NCBI GenBank assembly: GCA_028768525.1
Contig: CP054837.1
Coordinates: 682,001-746,000, forward strand
Length of the DNA stretch: 64,000 nucleotides
Direction of reading: 5' to 3'
DNA from: Desulfobacter sp.
Lineage (GTDB): Bacteria > Desulfobacterota > Desulfobacteria > Desulfobacterales > Desulfobacteraceae
Positions within the stretch are counted from its first letter, which is position 1. Each line of letters opens with the position of its first letter. The translations under genes and the position numbers were made by a program. Positions 16,987 to 24,526 of the stretch are shown here, piece after piece. The notes beneath the pieces are model-generated. The model saw only the letters and a list, made by a program, of their open reading frames with translations. It was not told the origin of the DNA and did not search any database.

Positions 16987-18864
16987 TTAAAAAATCTTCC
17001 CTGGAATGCATTGCACTGCATGGAATCTGGCCGGGCATTTTTCCATACAGGCACCGCACCGGATACATTTTGACTGATCGATTACATGGACCTTTTTCTT
17101 CCGGCCCGAGACTGCGCCTGCCGGGCAGGATTTGATACAGCTGCCGCAGCCGGCACAGGCTTCCGGATCAATGAAATAGGAAATCAGGGCCCGGCAGACC
17201 CGGGCCGGACACTTTTTTTCAACGATATGGGCCAGGTATTCGGACTTGAAATACCGGATGGTTGATAATACGGGATTGGGCGCGGTCTGCCCCAGGCCGC
17301 ACAAGGCGCTTCCCTTGACGGCCCTGCAAAGCTCTTCCAGGATATCCAGATCTTCGATGCTCCCTTTTCCCTCTGTTATATCCTCCAGGATATCCAACAT
17401 CTGCTTGGTTCCCAGGCGGCAGGGAACGCAGCCGCCGCAGGACTCTTTCTGGGTAAACTCCAGAAAATACTTTGCCACATCCACCATGCAGGAATCCGTA
17501 TTCATCACCACCATGCCCCCGGAGCCCATGATGCTGCCCACTGCGGTCAGGGAATCGTAATCAACCGGGGTATCCTGGAGCCTGGCCGGGATGCACCCCC
17601 CTGATGGGCCGCCGGTCTGGACCGCCTTGAATTCCTTGTCCCCCCGGACCCCGCCGCCGATGTCAAAGATCATTTCACGGATGGTAATCCCCAGGGGCAC
17701 CTCCACGAGTCCGGGACGCTTAACCTCCCCCACCAGGGCAAAGGTCTTGGTCCCTTTGCTCTTTTCGGATCCGAAATCCGCATACCATTTTGCTCCCTGC
17801 TGGAGAATCAGGGCCACCGAGGCCAGGGTTTCCACATTGTTAATGATGGTGGGTTTGCCCCAGAGACCGGAGACCGCCGGGAACGGCGGCCTTGGCCGCG
17901 GCATGCCGCGCCGGCCTTCAATGGAGGCGATCAAAGCCGTCTCCTCGCCGCAGACAAATGCCCCGGCCCCCTTTTTGATGGTAATGTCAAAATCAAATCC
18001 GGAACCCATGATGTCTGCCCCGAGAAAACCGGCCCTCCGGGCCTGTTTAATGGCGGTTTCCAGCCGCTCCAGGGCCAGGGGATATTCCGCACGGCAGTAA
18101 ATGAACCCGCGGGATGCGCCAATGCCTTTGCCGGCAATCACCATGCCTTCGATCAGGGCATGGGGGTCCCCTTCCAGAAGGGACCGGTTCATGAAAGCGC
18201 CGGGGTCTCCTTCATCGGCGTTGCAGATGAGATATTTGGGTTCCCCTTCTGCCTTTCGGCAGAAGCCCCACTTGACTCCGGTGGCGAATCCTGCACCACC
18301 CCGCCCCCTCAGACCCGAAGCCGTGACGGCCTCAATGATCTCCTCCCAGCCCATGTCCACAGCCTTTTTAAGCCCCGAATACCCATTGTTGGCCAGGTAA
18401 TGGCTGAGGCATGCCGGATCGATCATGCCGCACCGTTTCAGAATTCTCCGAACCTGGTGTTTAAAGACATCTGTCTGGGAAAGGCGCGGGATCTGCTTCA
18501 CCCTTCCCCTGCCCAGGGTCCCCAAGGCATATTCCTCAACAGGCTCCCCCTTAACCAGGTCCTTTTCCATAATTTCCAGGGCCCGGCTTTCATCCACCCA
18601 CCCGTAAAGCACCTGGGGCCTGAAGGCCGCCGCAATAGAAACCACAGGCTCGGCATAACAAAGCCCCAGGCACCCCACTTCCATGATCCGGCAGTCCAGC
18701 CCCAGGTTGCCTGCCGCGGACCTCAGGGCCGTCAAGGTTTTGAAAGCCCCGGCTGACCGGCCGCATGTGGCTGTACCCACCCGTATCACCGGCGGTTGGC
18801 CGGATTGAAGGGTTTCCCACTCAAGGCGGGCCCGGCTGACCATCTCATTAAACCTTGATTTCAT
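16987..18864 (-). CDS. NuoF/HydB-like flavoprotein subunit of formate dehydrogenase
   Basis: A 625-residue cytoplasmic diaphorase-type subunit that would pass electrons between NAD(H), via FMN, and the iron-sulfur chain. Order: an N-terminal thioredoxin-like [2Fe-2S] domain (GTATCGRSAGA at about 31 and GCLGLCYAEP at about 64), the 51-kDa FMN/NADH domain (GLRGRGGAGFATGVKW; NADEGDPGAFMNRSLLEGDPH), an SLBB region, the NADH_4Fe-4S motif CGGCVPCRLGTKQML, and a C-terminal pair of [4Fe-4S] motifs (CAGCGSCIKSC, CIRCGACMEKC). The extra N- and C-terminal clusters match HydB/HndC/HylB subunits of electron-bifurcating hydrogenases and formate dehydrogenases rather than plain NuoF. It overlaps the NuoE-like gene by 17 bases and precedes fdhA by 10. 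Confidence 0.93.
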   Translation of the reverse strand: MKSRFNEMVSRARLEWETLQSGQPPVIRVGTATCGRSAGAFKTLTALRSAAGNLGLDCRIMEVGCLGLCYAEPVVSIAAAFRPQVLYGWVDESRALEIMEKDLVKGEPVEEYALGTLGRGRVKQIPRLSQTDVFKHQVRRILKRCGMIDPACLSHYLANNGYSGLKKAVDMGWEEIIEAVTASGLRGRGGAGFATGVKWGFCRKAEGEPKYLICNADEGDPGAFMNRSLLEGDPHALIEGMVIAGKGIGASRGFIYCRAEYPLALERLETAIKQARRAGFLGADIMGSGFDFDITIKKGAGAFVCGEETALIASIEGRRGMPRPRPPFPAVSGLWGKPTIINNVETLASVALILQQGAKWYADFGSEKSKGTKTFALVGEVKRPGLVEVPLGITIREMIFDIGGGVRGDKEFKAVQTGGPSGGCIPARLQDTPVDYDSLTAVGSIMGSGGMVVMNTDSCMVDVAKYFLEFTQKESCGGCVPCRLGTKQMLDILEDITEGKGSIEDLDILEELCRAVKGSALCGLGQTAPNPVLSTIRYFKSEYLAHIVEKKCPARVCRALISYFIDPEACAGCGSCIKSCPAGAVSGRKKKVHVIDQSKCIRCGACMEKCPARFHAVQCIPGKIF

Positions 18865-19315
18865 TTTTCAGCCTCCTGCGGAAAAACCCCCTCACCTTTT
18901 TGGGGGTGAGTTTCCCCTCGACCCGGTCATTGATCATGGCGCAGGGTGCCAGGCCGCAGGCGCCAATACAGGCCACCGTTTCAAGGGAGTATTCCAGATC
19001 GCCTGTGGCCTCCCCTTCCAGAATGCCCAGGGTATCGGAAAAGGCTTTGAGGATACGCGGCGCCCCCCTGACGTGGCAGGCCGTACCCCGGCAGGCCATG
19101 ATATGGGTTTTACCGGCAGGGGAAAACCTGAACTGGGTATAAAAGGTGGCCACGCCGAATACCCGGCTTTCAGGGATATGAATAAAACTGGAAATCTCCA
19201 GCAGGACATCCTTGGGAAGGTATCCCAGCCGTGTCTGCACGGCCTGGAGCAGGGGGATGAGGTCCTCCTGCCTTCCTTCAAATTCCGAGAAAACGGATTT
19301 TAATGACGCTTCCAT
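18848..19315 (-). CDS. NuoE/HydC-like [2Fe-2S] subunit of formate dehydrogenase
   Basis: A 155-residue thioredoxin-fold [2Fe-2S] protein of the 24-kDa complex I family. The four cluster ligands are seen in CRGTACHVRGAP (near residue 85) and CIGACGLAPCAMI (near residue 126). The N-terminal helical part (LIPLLQAVQTRLGYLPKDVL) and the VFGVATFYTQFRF block are typical of the family, and the length is normal. It is the first gene of the minus-strand operon, with its 3' end overlapping the NuoF-like gene, so the three products should be made in step. It would relay electrons next to the FMN site of the diaphorase module. Confidence 0.93.
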   Translation of the reverse strand: MEASLKSVFSEFEGRQEDLIPLLQAVQTRLGYLPKDVLLEISSFIHIPESRVFGVATFYTQFRFSPAGKTHIMACRGTACHVRGAPRILKAFSDTLGILEGEATGDLEYSLETVACIGACGLAPCAMINDRVEGKLTPKKVRGFFRRRLKNEIKV

Positions 19316-19634
19316 AACGCCTCCCGGATAATAATGGGTTAAAGGCTTTCAACGCGTCACTGAACAAGGGTAAAAGACGGGGCGAAATTCAAAAAGGTGG
19401 GAAATCTAAACGTGGACGGTACCAATATAAAACTTCAATCTCTGAATACTTCTATTTTACAGGGATCAGTCTCGAAGTCAAGGCGTAAAAAGCCTTTAGA
19501 CGCCGGTCTTTTCACGGGCCGGACCGTTGGGATTCGTCATTTGTGAATGGGTGCAAGGCGGCGGGCAGGTACCTCCTGACCCGGCCCTTGATATTCTGTA
19601 ATTCGCCTTTAATGTTTCCAGGGCAGGCCTGGCA
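19316..19634. other. Intergenic region, no gene seen
   Basis: This 319-base gap lies between the formate dehydrogenase operon (leaving leftwards) and the end of the peptidase gene. Both neighbours are on the minus strand, so it should hold the operon promoter and the end of the peptidase transcript. I see no convincing sigma-70 or sigma-54 promoter and no strong terminator; the only symmetry is a weak AAGGC/GCCTT pair near 19480-19496. Confidence 0.4.
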
Positions 19635-20438
19635 TCATTTTCGTTTAGCCAATGCAAGCATTGCCAGCCCGCCGCCGAAAAGCAGCATGGCGGACGGCAG
19701 GGGAACCGCAGCAGGCATTGAGGACAGCCCCTGGACTTCGGTGATGTACCAGTGGTCCGTTCCGTAAAAATCGGCCAGGTACCAGAGTCCGTTTTCTGAA
19801 TTAACCGCATAGTAGACCAGTTCGTCCTCAGGGGTTTCATCCCCTTTATCGTCATCGGAATCCGTGATCCAGATCCCCAGGTAATTGCCGTCGGCATCAT
19901 ACTCGTATCCCCAGCAGGTCACACTATGGCCGCCGGTACCGCCGTCCGCCAGCCCCAAGGCGGTGGCGTACCCCTGGGTCAGGGAATATTCGATATTTCT
20001 CATGGCCAGCGCATCAACGGAGGACTCAAAAGTCGAAAATACATAATCATCCAGGGAATAGGTTGCGGCCCAAAATCCCCCGCCCGGGACATCCACCTGG
20101 GACCAGCCGCTCTCCCCCTGCATCTCGTTCTCTCCGTCAAACCACCATTCCCAGGCAAAATACGCATTGCCGCCGACATCTGTCCAATGGGCCTGGTAGT
20201 ACTCAAAAATATCATCCGCATCCCCAACCACGTCGCCCCAGCCGGTCCAGGCCAAAATATTGGCGGCCGTGGCCGCCCAGCACATCAAATCATCCTCGCT
20301 GCTTAAGGGACTTTTTTCCGCATCAGACCAGGAGCCCCCCCAGTCGTCCCAGATATAATATGTGGATGCTGAAGCTGCCGCCCCCGTGAAAGCCGCAGTA
20401 ATGATACAGAGCGTTAAAGCCATGATGACTGATTTCAT
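19635..20438 (-). CDS. IdeS/Mac-like secreted cysteine peptidase with VPLP-type C-terminal sorting signal
   Basis: A 267-residue exported protein. The ATG at 20438 has GGAGGG upstream and opens a signal peptide (MKSVIMALTLCIITAAFTGA). The mature part resembles the IdeS/Mac papain-like peptidases of family C66: catalytic Cys53 in DLMCWAATAANILAW, His171 in GTGGHSVTCWGYEYD, and Asp193/Asp195 in GIWITDSDDD. The last 25 residues form a PEP-CTERM-like tripartite signal: VPLPSA, a hydrophobic helix (MLLFGGGLAMLAL) and a basic end (AKRK), which would be handled by an exosortase and lead to surface anchoring or release. Streptococcal IdeS cleaves IgG; here the substrate cannot be immunoglobulin-like by default and is unknown. 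An upstream ATG at 20612 adds 58 residues lacking signal character. Confidence 0.8.
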   Translation of the reverse strand: MKSVIMALTLCIITAAFTGAAASASTYYIWDDWGGSWSDAEKSPLSSEDDLMCWAATAANILAWTGWGDVVGDADDIFEYYQAHWTDVGGNAYFAWEWWFDGENEMQGESGWSQVDVPGGGFWAATYSLDDYVFSTFESSVDALAMRNIEYSLTQGYATALGLADGGTGGHSVTCWGYEYDADGNYLGIWITDSDDDKGDETPEDELVYYAVNSENGLWYLADFYGTDHWYITEVQGLSSMPAAVPLPSAMLLFGGGLAMLALAKRK

Positions 20439-20659
20439 ATTTACCCTCCATGATATAGCGGTGTCAGGCACAAAAACGAGCGTCATGGTTTTATCCATAT
20501 CTCCAGACATATCACACATGCAAGTATCCGAGCCATTCTCCATTATTTCTCCATATTCCCGGCGCCACAGCGCCCGCCACCAAAAGCATGGCATCCTGCA
20601 GGGCAGACCCATGGGACAATGCAGGTATCAATGCCGTTTCATGATACATGCGGATTGGT

Positions 20660-22828
20660 TCACACCCACTGCCGGATAAAATTCTCGACCGCCATGAACA
20701 CCCTTTCCTTGCCTTCTCCCAGCAAGATGCCGTGACGGGGAAGATCAAAGAGATAATATTCCTTTATTTCCGATCCAATCTTGCTGAAAAGCCGTAAGGT
20801 TCCCTTGGGGTTGACCACGGGATCCTTTCTGGACTGGACCACCAGTACCGGTTTTTCAAGCGCCTTGAGTTTGGGTGCCAGCTGGTCCATTAGTTTTTCC
20901 AGCTGCCGTACCCCTGAAATGGGATTCCGTACATAATTGATATGGGGATTTTCGGGATTGTTTTCCACAAATTCCTTGGCCCCGGCATCCAGGCGGAGCA
21001 TTTTCACCATGCTGTTCCAGGTATCAATGGCCGGAACGAACCAGGACCCCAGGTCATTGAGCTGCATGGGAGGTGCCACGGCAAAGACAGCTTGGTAATC
21101 CTCCACCCGGCCGGCCAGTTCCAGGGCCAGGCCCGCCCCGGTGGAGAAGCCCCCGATGATGATGTGGCGGCAGGAATGCCTGAGCACTACATAGGCCTCT
21201 TCAACGGACTCCACCCAGTCGTCATAGGTGGTGCCCGCCAGGTCCTCGGGGGCGGTGCCGTGGCCGGCCAGCCTGGGGGCATAAACCGAAAAGCCCTTCT
21301 CATACAGATATTCGGCAAACGCCTTCATCTCCCGGGGGGCGGCCATATATCCGTGGATGAGCAGGGCGCCCGGGGAATTATCATCTCTTTTGAGGAAAAT
21401 CGGCTGCCCCACCCGCTTGCTTTTGGACTCCCCCTCAATGAAGAAGGCATTATAGGCCTGGGAAAAATCCACATTCATCTTTTCCACCAGCCTTGAGCGA
21501 ACCCGGTCCATAATCCTGTTCCCGGGTGTCTGGGCAATTTTTTTCAGGCAGTTTTCCGCCTCGGTAACCGGTTCCACCTCATTGGCCATGACCAGTATCG
21601 GATTTTCCAGACGGATGGAATGAAAAGGCGTTTTTGTAAAAAAACGGGCCTGGTCCTTGACCATCCGGTCGCCTTCCATCTTCACCACACCGGTCTTCTC
21701 GGCCAGTGCGATGAAACGGCCGACACGGTCGTACCGGTCATTGGTCAGCAGATGGATCAGGTTATAACGGAAGAGATCCGACACATAGCAAAGCCGGTTC
21801 AGCATCAGGCAGGTAATGGCATAATATACCTTGGAACGGAATTCATAAATATCGATCCCCTTTTTCTTGTAGGGGAAATGCTTGAGTATGGCGGCCATGA
21901 CATGGTCGTAATTCAGGGTGGTCATGGCATAGACGGCCGTCATGTACCGCTCCATGATCTTTCCGGCAATGGCGCGGCAGACTTCCTTGGAATAGATATC
22001 CTGCTCAAACCGCACCCGCCGCTTCACCGTCAGCATACTCTCAATATAGGGATCGTTTAAATAGGGATGAATATCGATGGCCTCGCCGAACCGGATGGTA
22101 ATGTCCACCCCGGAAAGCATCATCCCGCCTTCCGTGAGCAGCTCGTCCTTCATCCGCTTGGAGGGTTCCTTGACCATGATATCCGCCATGGAAGACAGAA
22201 TAGTTTCCCGGGGATTGGCCGGATAATAGGTGATGTTCACCGGAACGATAAAGGTATCCAGGGACAGCACTTTGTCCATCTGCCCCTCTTCTATGCCAAA
22301 TGAGGCAGCGAGCCGCAAAAACTCAGGGGAATCCGTCTTGGACAGCCGCCTTAGCCGCTCCCTGAAAAAGGCACAGCGCAAGGCCTGGACCGCGGCGCCG
22401 GTGTGGGGACGTATCCTGCCGCCATCCCCCTCCAAGGCCAGCTCACCGTTTTTCACCATTTTCTTGTTTTTCACCATCATGCCCTCGGGAAAGATAATCC
22501 AGTCCATCTCCCCGGAAAGCAGGCTGGTCAGAATTTTTTCATCCCGCATGGGATCATGGGTGGACACCCCGCCCAGGGTATCCATCAATCCCTTGAGCAC
22601 CGGGATATCAAAAAGTTCGGCCGCAGCCAGGGAGCTTATTTTCTTCCGGGTCAAAGAATGGATATGATAGGGCAGGAAAATGGTCTCGATCCGGGTAAAA
22701 TGGTTGGCGCAGAAAATCACAGCCCCCTGGGGTATATTCTCCTCTCCCTGGATTCGGACCGTGGCCTTGGACAATCCGGAAAACGTTTTTAGGGTATAAC
22801 CTGAGAGTTCAAAGATAAATGGGTTCAT
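20660..22828 (-). CDS. PlsC-like acyltransferase fused to an alpha/beta hydrolase
   Basis: A 722-residue two-domain protein. The N-terminal 230 or so residues are PlsC/LPLAT-like: NHFTRIET at 42 to 49 is the HX4D catalytic box but with Glu48 in place of Asp, and IIFPEGMM is the substrate-binding FPEG motif. A helical middle part follows. The C-terminal domain (about 470 to 722) is a monoacylglycerol lipase-like hydrolase: oxyanion region LLIHGYMAAP, nucleophile Ser562 in GGFSTGAG, Asp669 in SRKDPVVN, and His699 in LPRHGILLG. The fusion suggests acyl-group transfer and release on one lipid substrate at the inner membrane face. The start ATG at 22828 is reasonable. The gene stands alone, between the peptidase gene and the divergent NIL-ferredoxin gene. 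Confidence 0.85.
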   Translation of the reverse strand: MNPFIFELSGYTLKTFSGLSKATVRIQGEENIPQGAVIFCANHFTRIETIFLPYHIHSLTRKKISSLAAAELFDIPVLKGLMDTLGGVSTHDPMRDEKILTSLLSGEMDWIIFPEGMMVKNKKMVKNGELALEGDGGRIRPHTGAAVQALRCAFFRERLRRLSKTDSPEFLRLAASFGIEEGQMDKVLSLDTFIVPVNITYYPANPRETILSSMADIMVKEPSKRMKDELLTEGGMMLSGVDITIRFGEAIDIHPYLNDPYIESMLTVKRRVRFEQDIYSKEVCRAIAGKIMERYMTAVYAMTTLNYDHVMAAILKHFPYKKKGIDIYEFRSKVYYAITCLMLNRLCYVSDLFRYNLIHLLTNDRYDRVGRFIALAEKTGVVKMEGDRMVKDQARFFTKTPFHSIRLENPILVMANEVEPVTEAENCLKKIAQTPGNRIMDRVRSRLVEKMNVDFSQAYNAFFIEGESKSKRVGQPIFLKRDDNSPGALLIHGYMAAPREMKAFAEYLYEKGFSVYAPRLAGHGTAPEDLAGTTYDDWVESVEEAYVVLRHSCRHIIIGGFSTGAGLALELAGRVEDYQAVFAVAPPMQLNDLGSWFVPAIDTWNSMVKMLRLDAGAKEFVENNPENPHINYVRNPISGVRQLEKLMDQLAPKLKALEKPVLVVQSRKDPVVNPKGTLRLFSKIGSEIKEYYLFDLPRHGILLGEGKERVFMAVENFIRQWV

Positions 22829-23011
22829 GGGCAGATCCTTAAAACGCCGAGGCTATTGATTATTCATCCCCCTCTGGTATAAGATACAAAGCTTGGATTA
22901 TACAGATTAATGATTATCATACCCAATGTGCCGGCTTTGCACAAATAATTTAATACTTGAAAAGCATATATCCACATAAATAAATATTTAGGACGTAACG
23001 GAGGACGATCA

Positions 23012-23443
23012 TTGTATTCAAAAATTGTTATCCTAGATTTCCCGCCGGAGGTGGCCCAGAAGGCCATCGTCTGCCAGCTGGTCAAAAAATACGACCTGCT
23101 CTTTAACATCCTTAAAGCCCAGATTTCTTCCAGGCGGGAAGGCCACATGGTGCTGGAGATCTCCTCGGTATCCAGGGCAGGGTTCAATAAAGGGGTGAAC
23201 TTCCTCAAGGAACAGGGGATCCGTATTTCCACCCCTGAACATCAGATTTACAAGGATGAAGAAATCTGTACCCACTGCGGGGCCTGCATCGCCGTATGCC
23301 CCACCGACGCCCTGTACATCAAGCGCCCTGAAATGGAAGTGATTTTCGACCGGGAAAAATGCAGTCTGTGCGAACGATGCCTGGTGACCTGCCCCACCCG
23401 GGCCATGGGCCTTTTTAGCAAAAATAAGGAAGAGATCGCCTGA
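23012..23443 (+). CDS. NIL-domain ferredoxin, 2x[4Fe-4S]
   Basis: A 143-residue protein with an N-terminal NIL domain (residues 1 to 75) and a C-terminal bacterial ferredoxin pair (CTHCGACIAVCPTDAL, CSLCERCLVTCPTRAM). NIL domains are small ACT-like folds first seen at the end of methionine ABC transporter ATPases; free NIL-ferredoxins occur in sulfate reducers and methanogens and have been linked to sulfur handling in methionine or homocysteine synthesis. The start is TTG with GGAGG seven bases upstream. Its TGA overlaps the ATG of mnmA (ATGA type), so the two are translationally coupled, which suggests a role as electron donor or sulfur-related partner in tRNA thiolation here. That link is inference. 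Confidence 0.88.
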   Translation: MYSKIVILDFPPEVAQKAIVCQLVKKYDLLFNILKAQISSRREGHMVLEISSVSRAGFNKGVNFLKEQGIRISTPEHQIYKDEEICTHCGACIAVCPTDALYIKRPEMEVIFDREKCSLCERCLVTCPTRAMGLFSKNKEEIA

Positions 23444-24486
23444 TGGGATCCCCGGTTGTTGCCGTTGCCCTGAGCGGGGGCATCGATTCCCTGGTATCGG
23501 GATTTCTGATTAAAAAAGCCTACAAAGCGGTATTCGGTATCCATTTTACCACGGGCTACGAAGCCTCCCCCGTGGATACGGCCACCCTCGAGGCCCAGCT
23601 GGGGTTCAAGGTCCACACCATCGACCTGAAAGAGACCTTTGAAAAAGAGGTGGTGGATTATTTCATCTCCACATACATGGCCGGCAAAACCCCGAATCCC
23701 TGCCTGGTATGCAATAGGAAGATTAAGTTCGGCGCCCTCCTCGACCAGGCAGAAAAACTCGGGGCCCATGCCCTGGCCACTGGCCATTACGCCAGGGTGA
23801 CCAATAAATTTTCCTGCCCGGACAAAGAGATTCCGGGCGCCTGGCTGGAAAAGGGAAAAGATCCCAAAAAAGACCAGTCCTATTTCCTGGCCCTGCTCTC
23901 TTCGGCCCAGTTGGATCGCCTCATCTTTCCTTTGGGGGGCCTGGACAAGGAAGGGGTCAGGCAGTTGGCCCTGGAAAACGGCCTGACCCCCTCGGTTCCC
24001 TCGGAAAGCCAGGATATCTGCTTTATCAAAGAAAAAAATTTTTCGGATTTCATCATCCGTAAAACAGGGATACAGCCCCGCCCCGGAAAAGTCGTGGACA
24101 TTGAGGGTAGAGAGGTGGGCACCCACAGGGGACTGCACACCTTTACGATCGGGCAACGCCGGGGCATCAATATCCCGGCCCAGGCCCCCTATTATGTCAA
24201 ACGCATCAACATGGCGGACAACACCCTCCAGGTCTGCTTTAAACAGGATCTGGCCCAGCGCCGGATGAAGGTGGACAATATTACCTGGAATTATCCGGAG
24301 GGCAAGGAGATCTCCAGCCTGACCACAAAAATAAGATACAGCCACAAAGGTGCCGCCTCAACCCTGGTCAGGCAGGGCAACACCGGGGATGTCATTTTTG
24401 ATGTACCGCAAAATGCCGTTACACCGGGGCAGGCCGCCGTATTTTATCTTGAAAACCGGGTGCTGGGCGCCGGCATCATCCGGTAA
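23443..24486 (+). CDS. mnmA: tRNA-specific 2-thiouridylase MnmA
   Basis: A 347-residue PP-loop enzyme that puts sulfur on C2 of the wobble uridine in tRNA-Lys, -Glu and -Gln. The ATP-pyrophosphatase loop ALSGGIDSLVSGFL is at residues 6 to 19, and the two catalytic cysteines are in NPCLVCNRKIKFG and SQDICFIKEKNF. ATGHYARV and the C-terminal beta-barrel block HRGLHTFTIGQRRG are also present. The active-site helix begins SGGIDS rather than the usual SGGVDS. It is coupled to the NIL-ferredoxin by an overlapping ATGA and followed 40 bases later by mtaB, another tRNA-sulfur enzyme, so this is a tRNA thio-modification cluster. The nearby tRNA-Lys at the end of the window has a CUU anticodon and so would not be its substrate. 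Confidence 0.93.
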   Translation: MGSPVVAVALSGGIDSLVSGFLIKKAYKAVFGIHFTTGYEASPVDTATLEAQLGFKVHTIDLKETFEKEVVDYFISTYMAGKTPNPCLVCNRKIKFGALLDQAEKLGAHALATGHYARVTNKFSCPDKEIPGAWLEKGKDPKKDQSYFLALLSSAQLDRLIFPLGGLDKEGVRQLALENGLTPSVPSESQDICFIKEKNFSDFIIRKTGIQPRPGKVVDIEGREVGTHRGLHTFTIGQRRGINIPAQAPYYVKRINMADNTLQVCFKQDLAQRRMKVDNITWNYPEGKEISSLTTKIRYSHKGAASTLVRQGNTGDVIFDVPQNAVTPGQAAVFYLENRVLGAGIIR

Positions 24487-24526
24487 CCATCTGGTAAACA
24501 AAACAAAGTGAGCAAAAAATAGTATA

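Noticed and set aside
19635..20612. Longer form of the peptidase gene starting at 20612
   Set aside because: The ATG at 20438 has an ideal ribosome site and starts a signal peptide; the extra 58 residues would bury that signal.
22829..23011. Promoter for the NIL-ferredoxin gene (TTGAAA near 22957)
   Set aside because: The -10 candidates are only generic AT-rich sequence, so I could not choose one.
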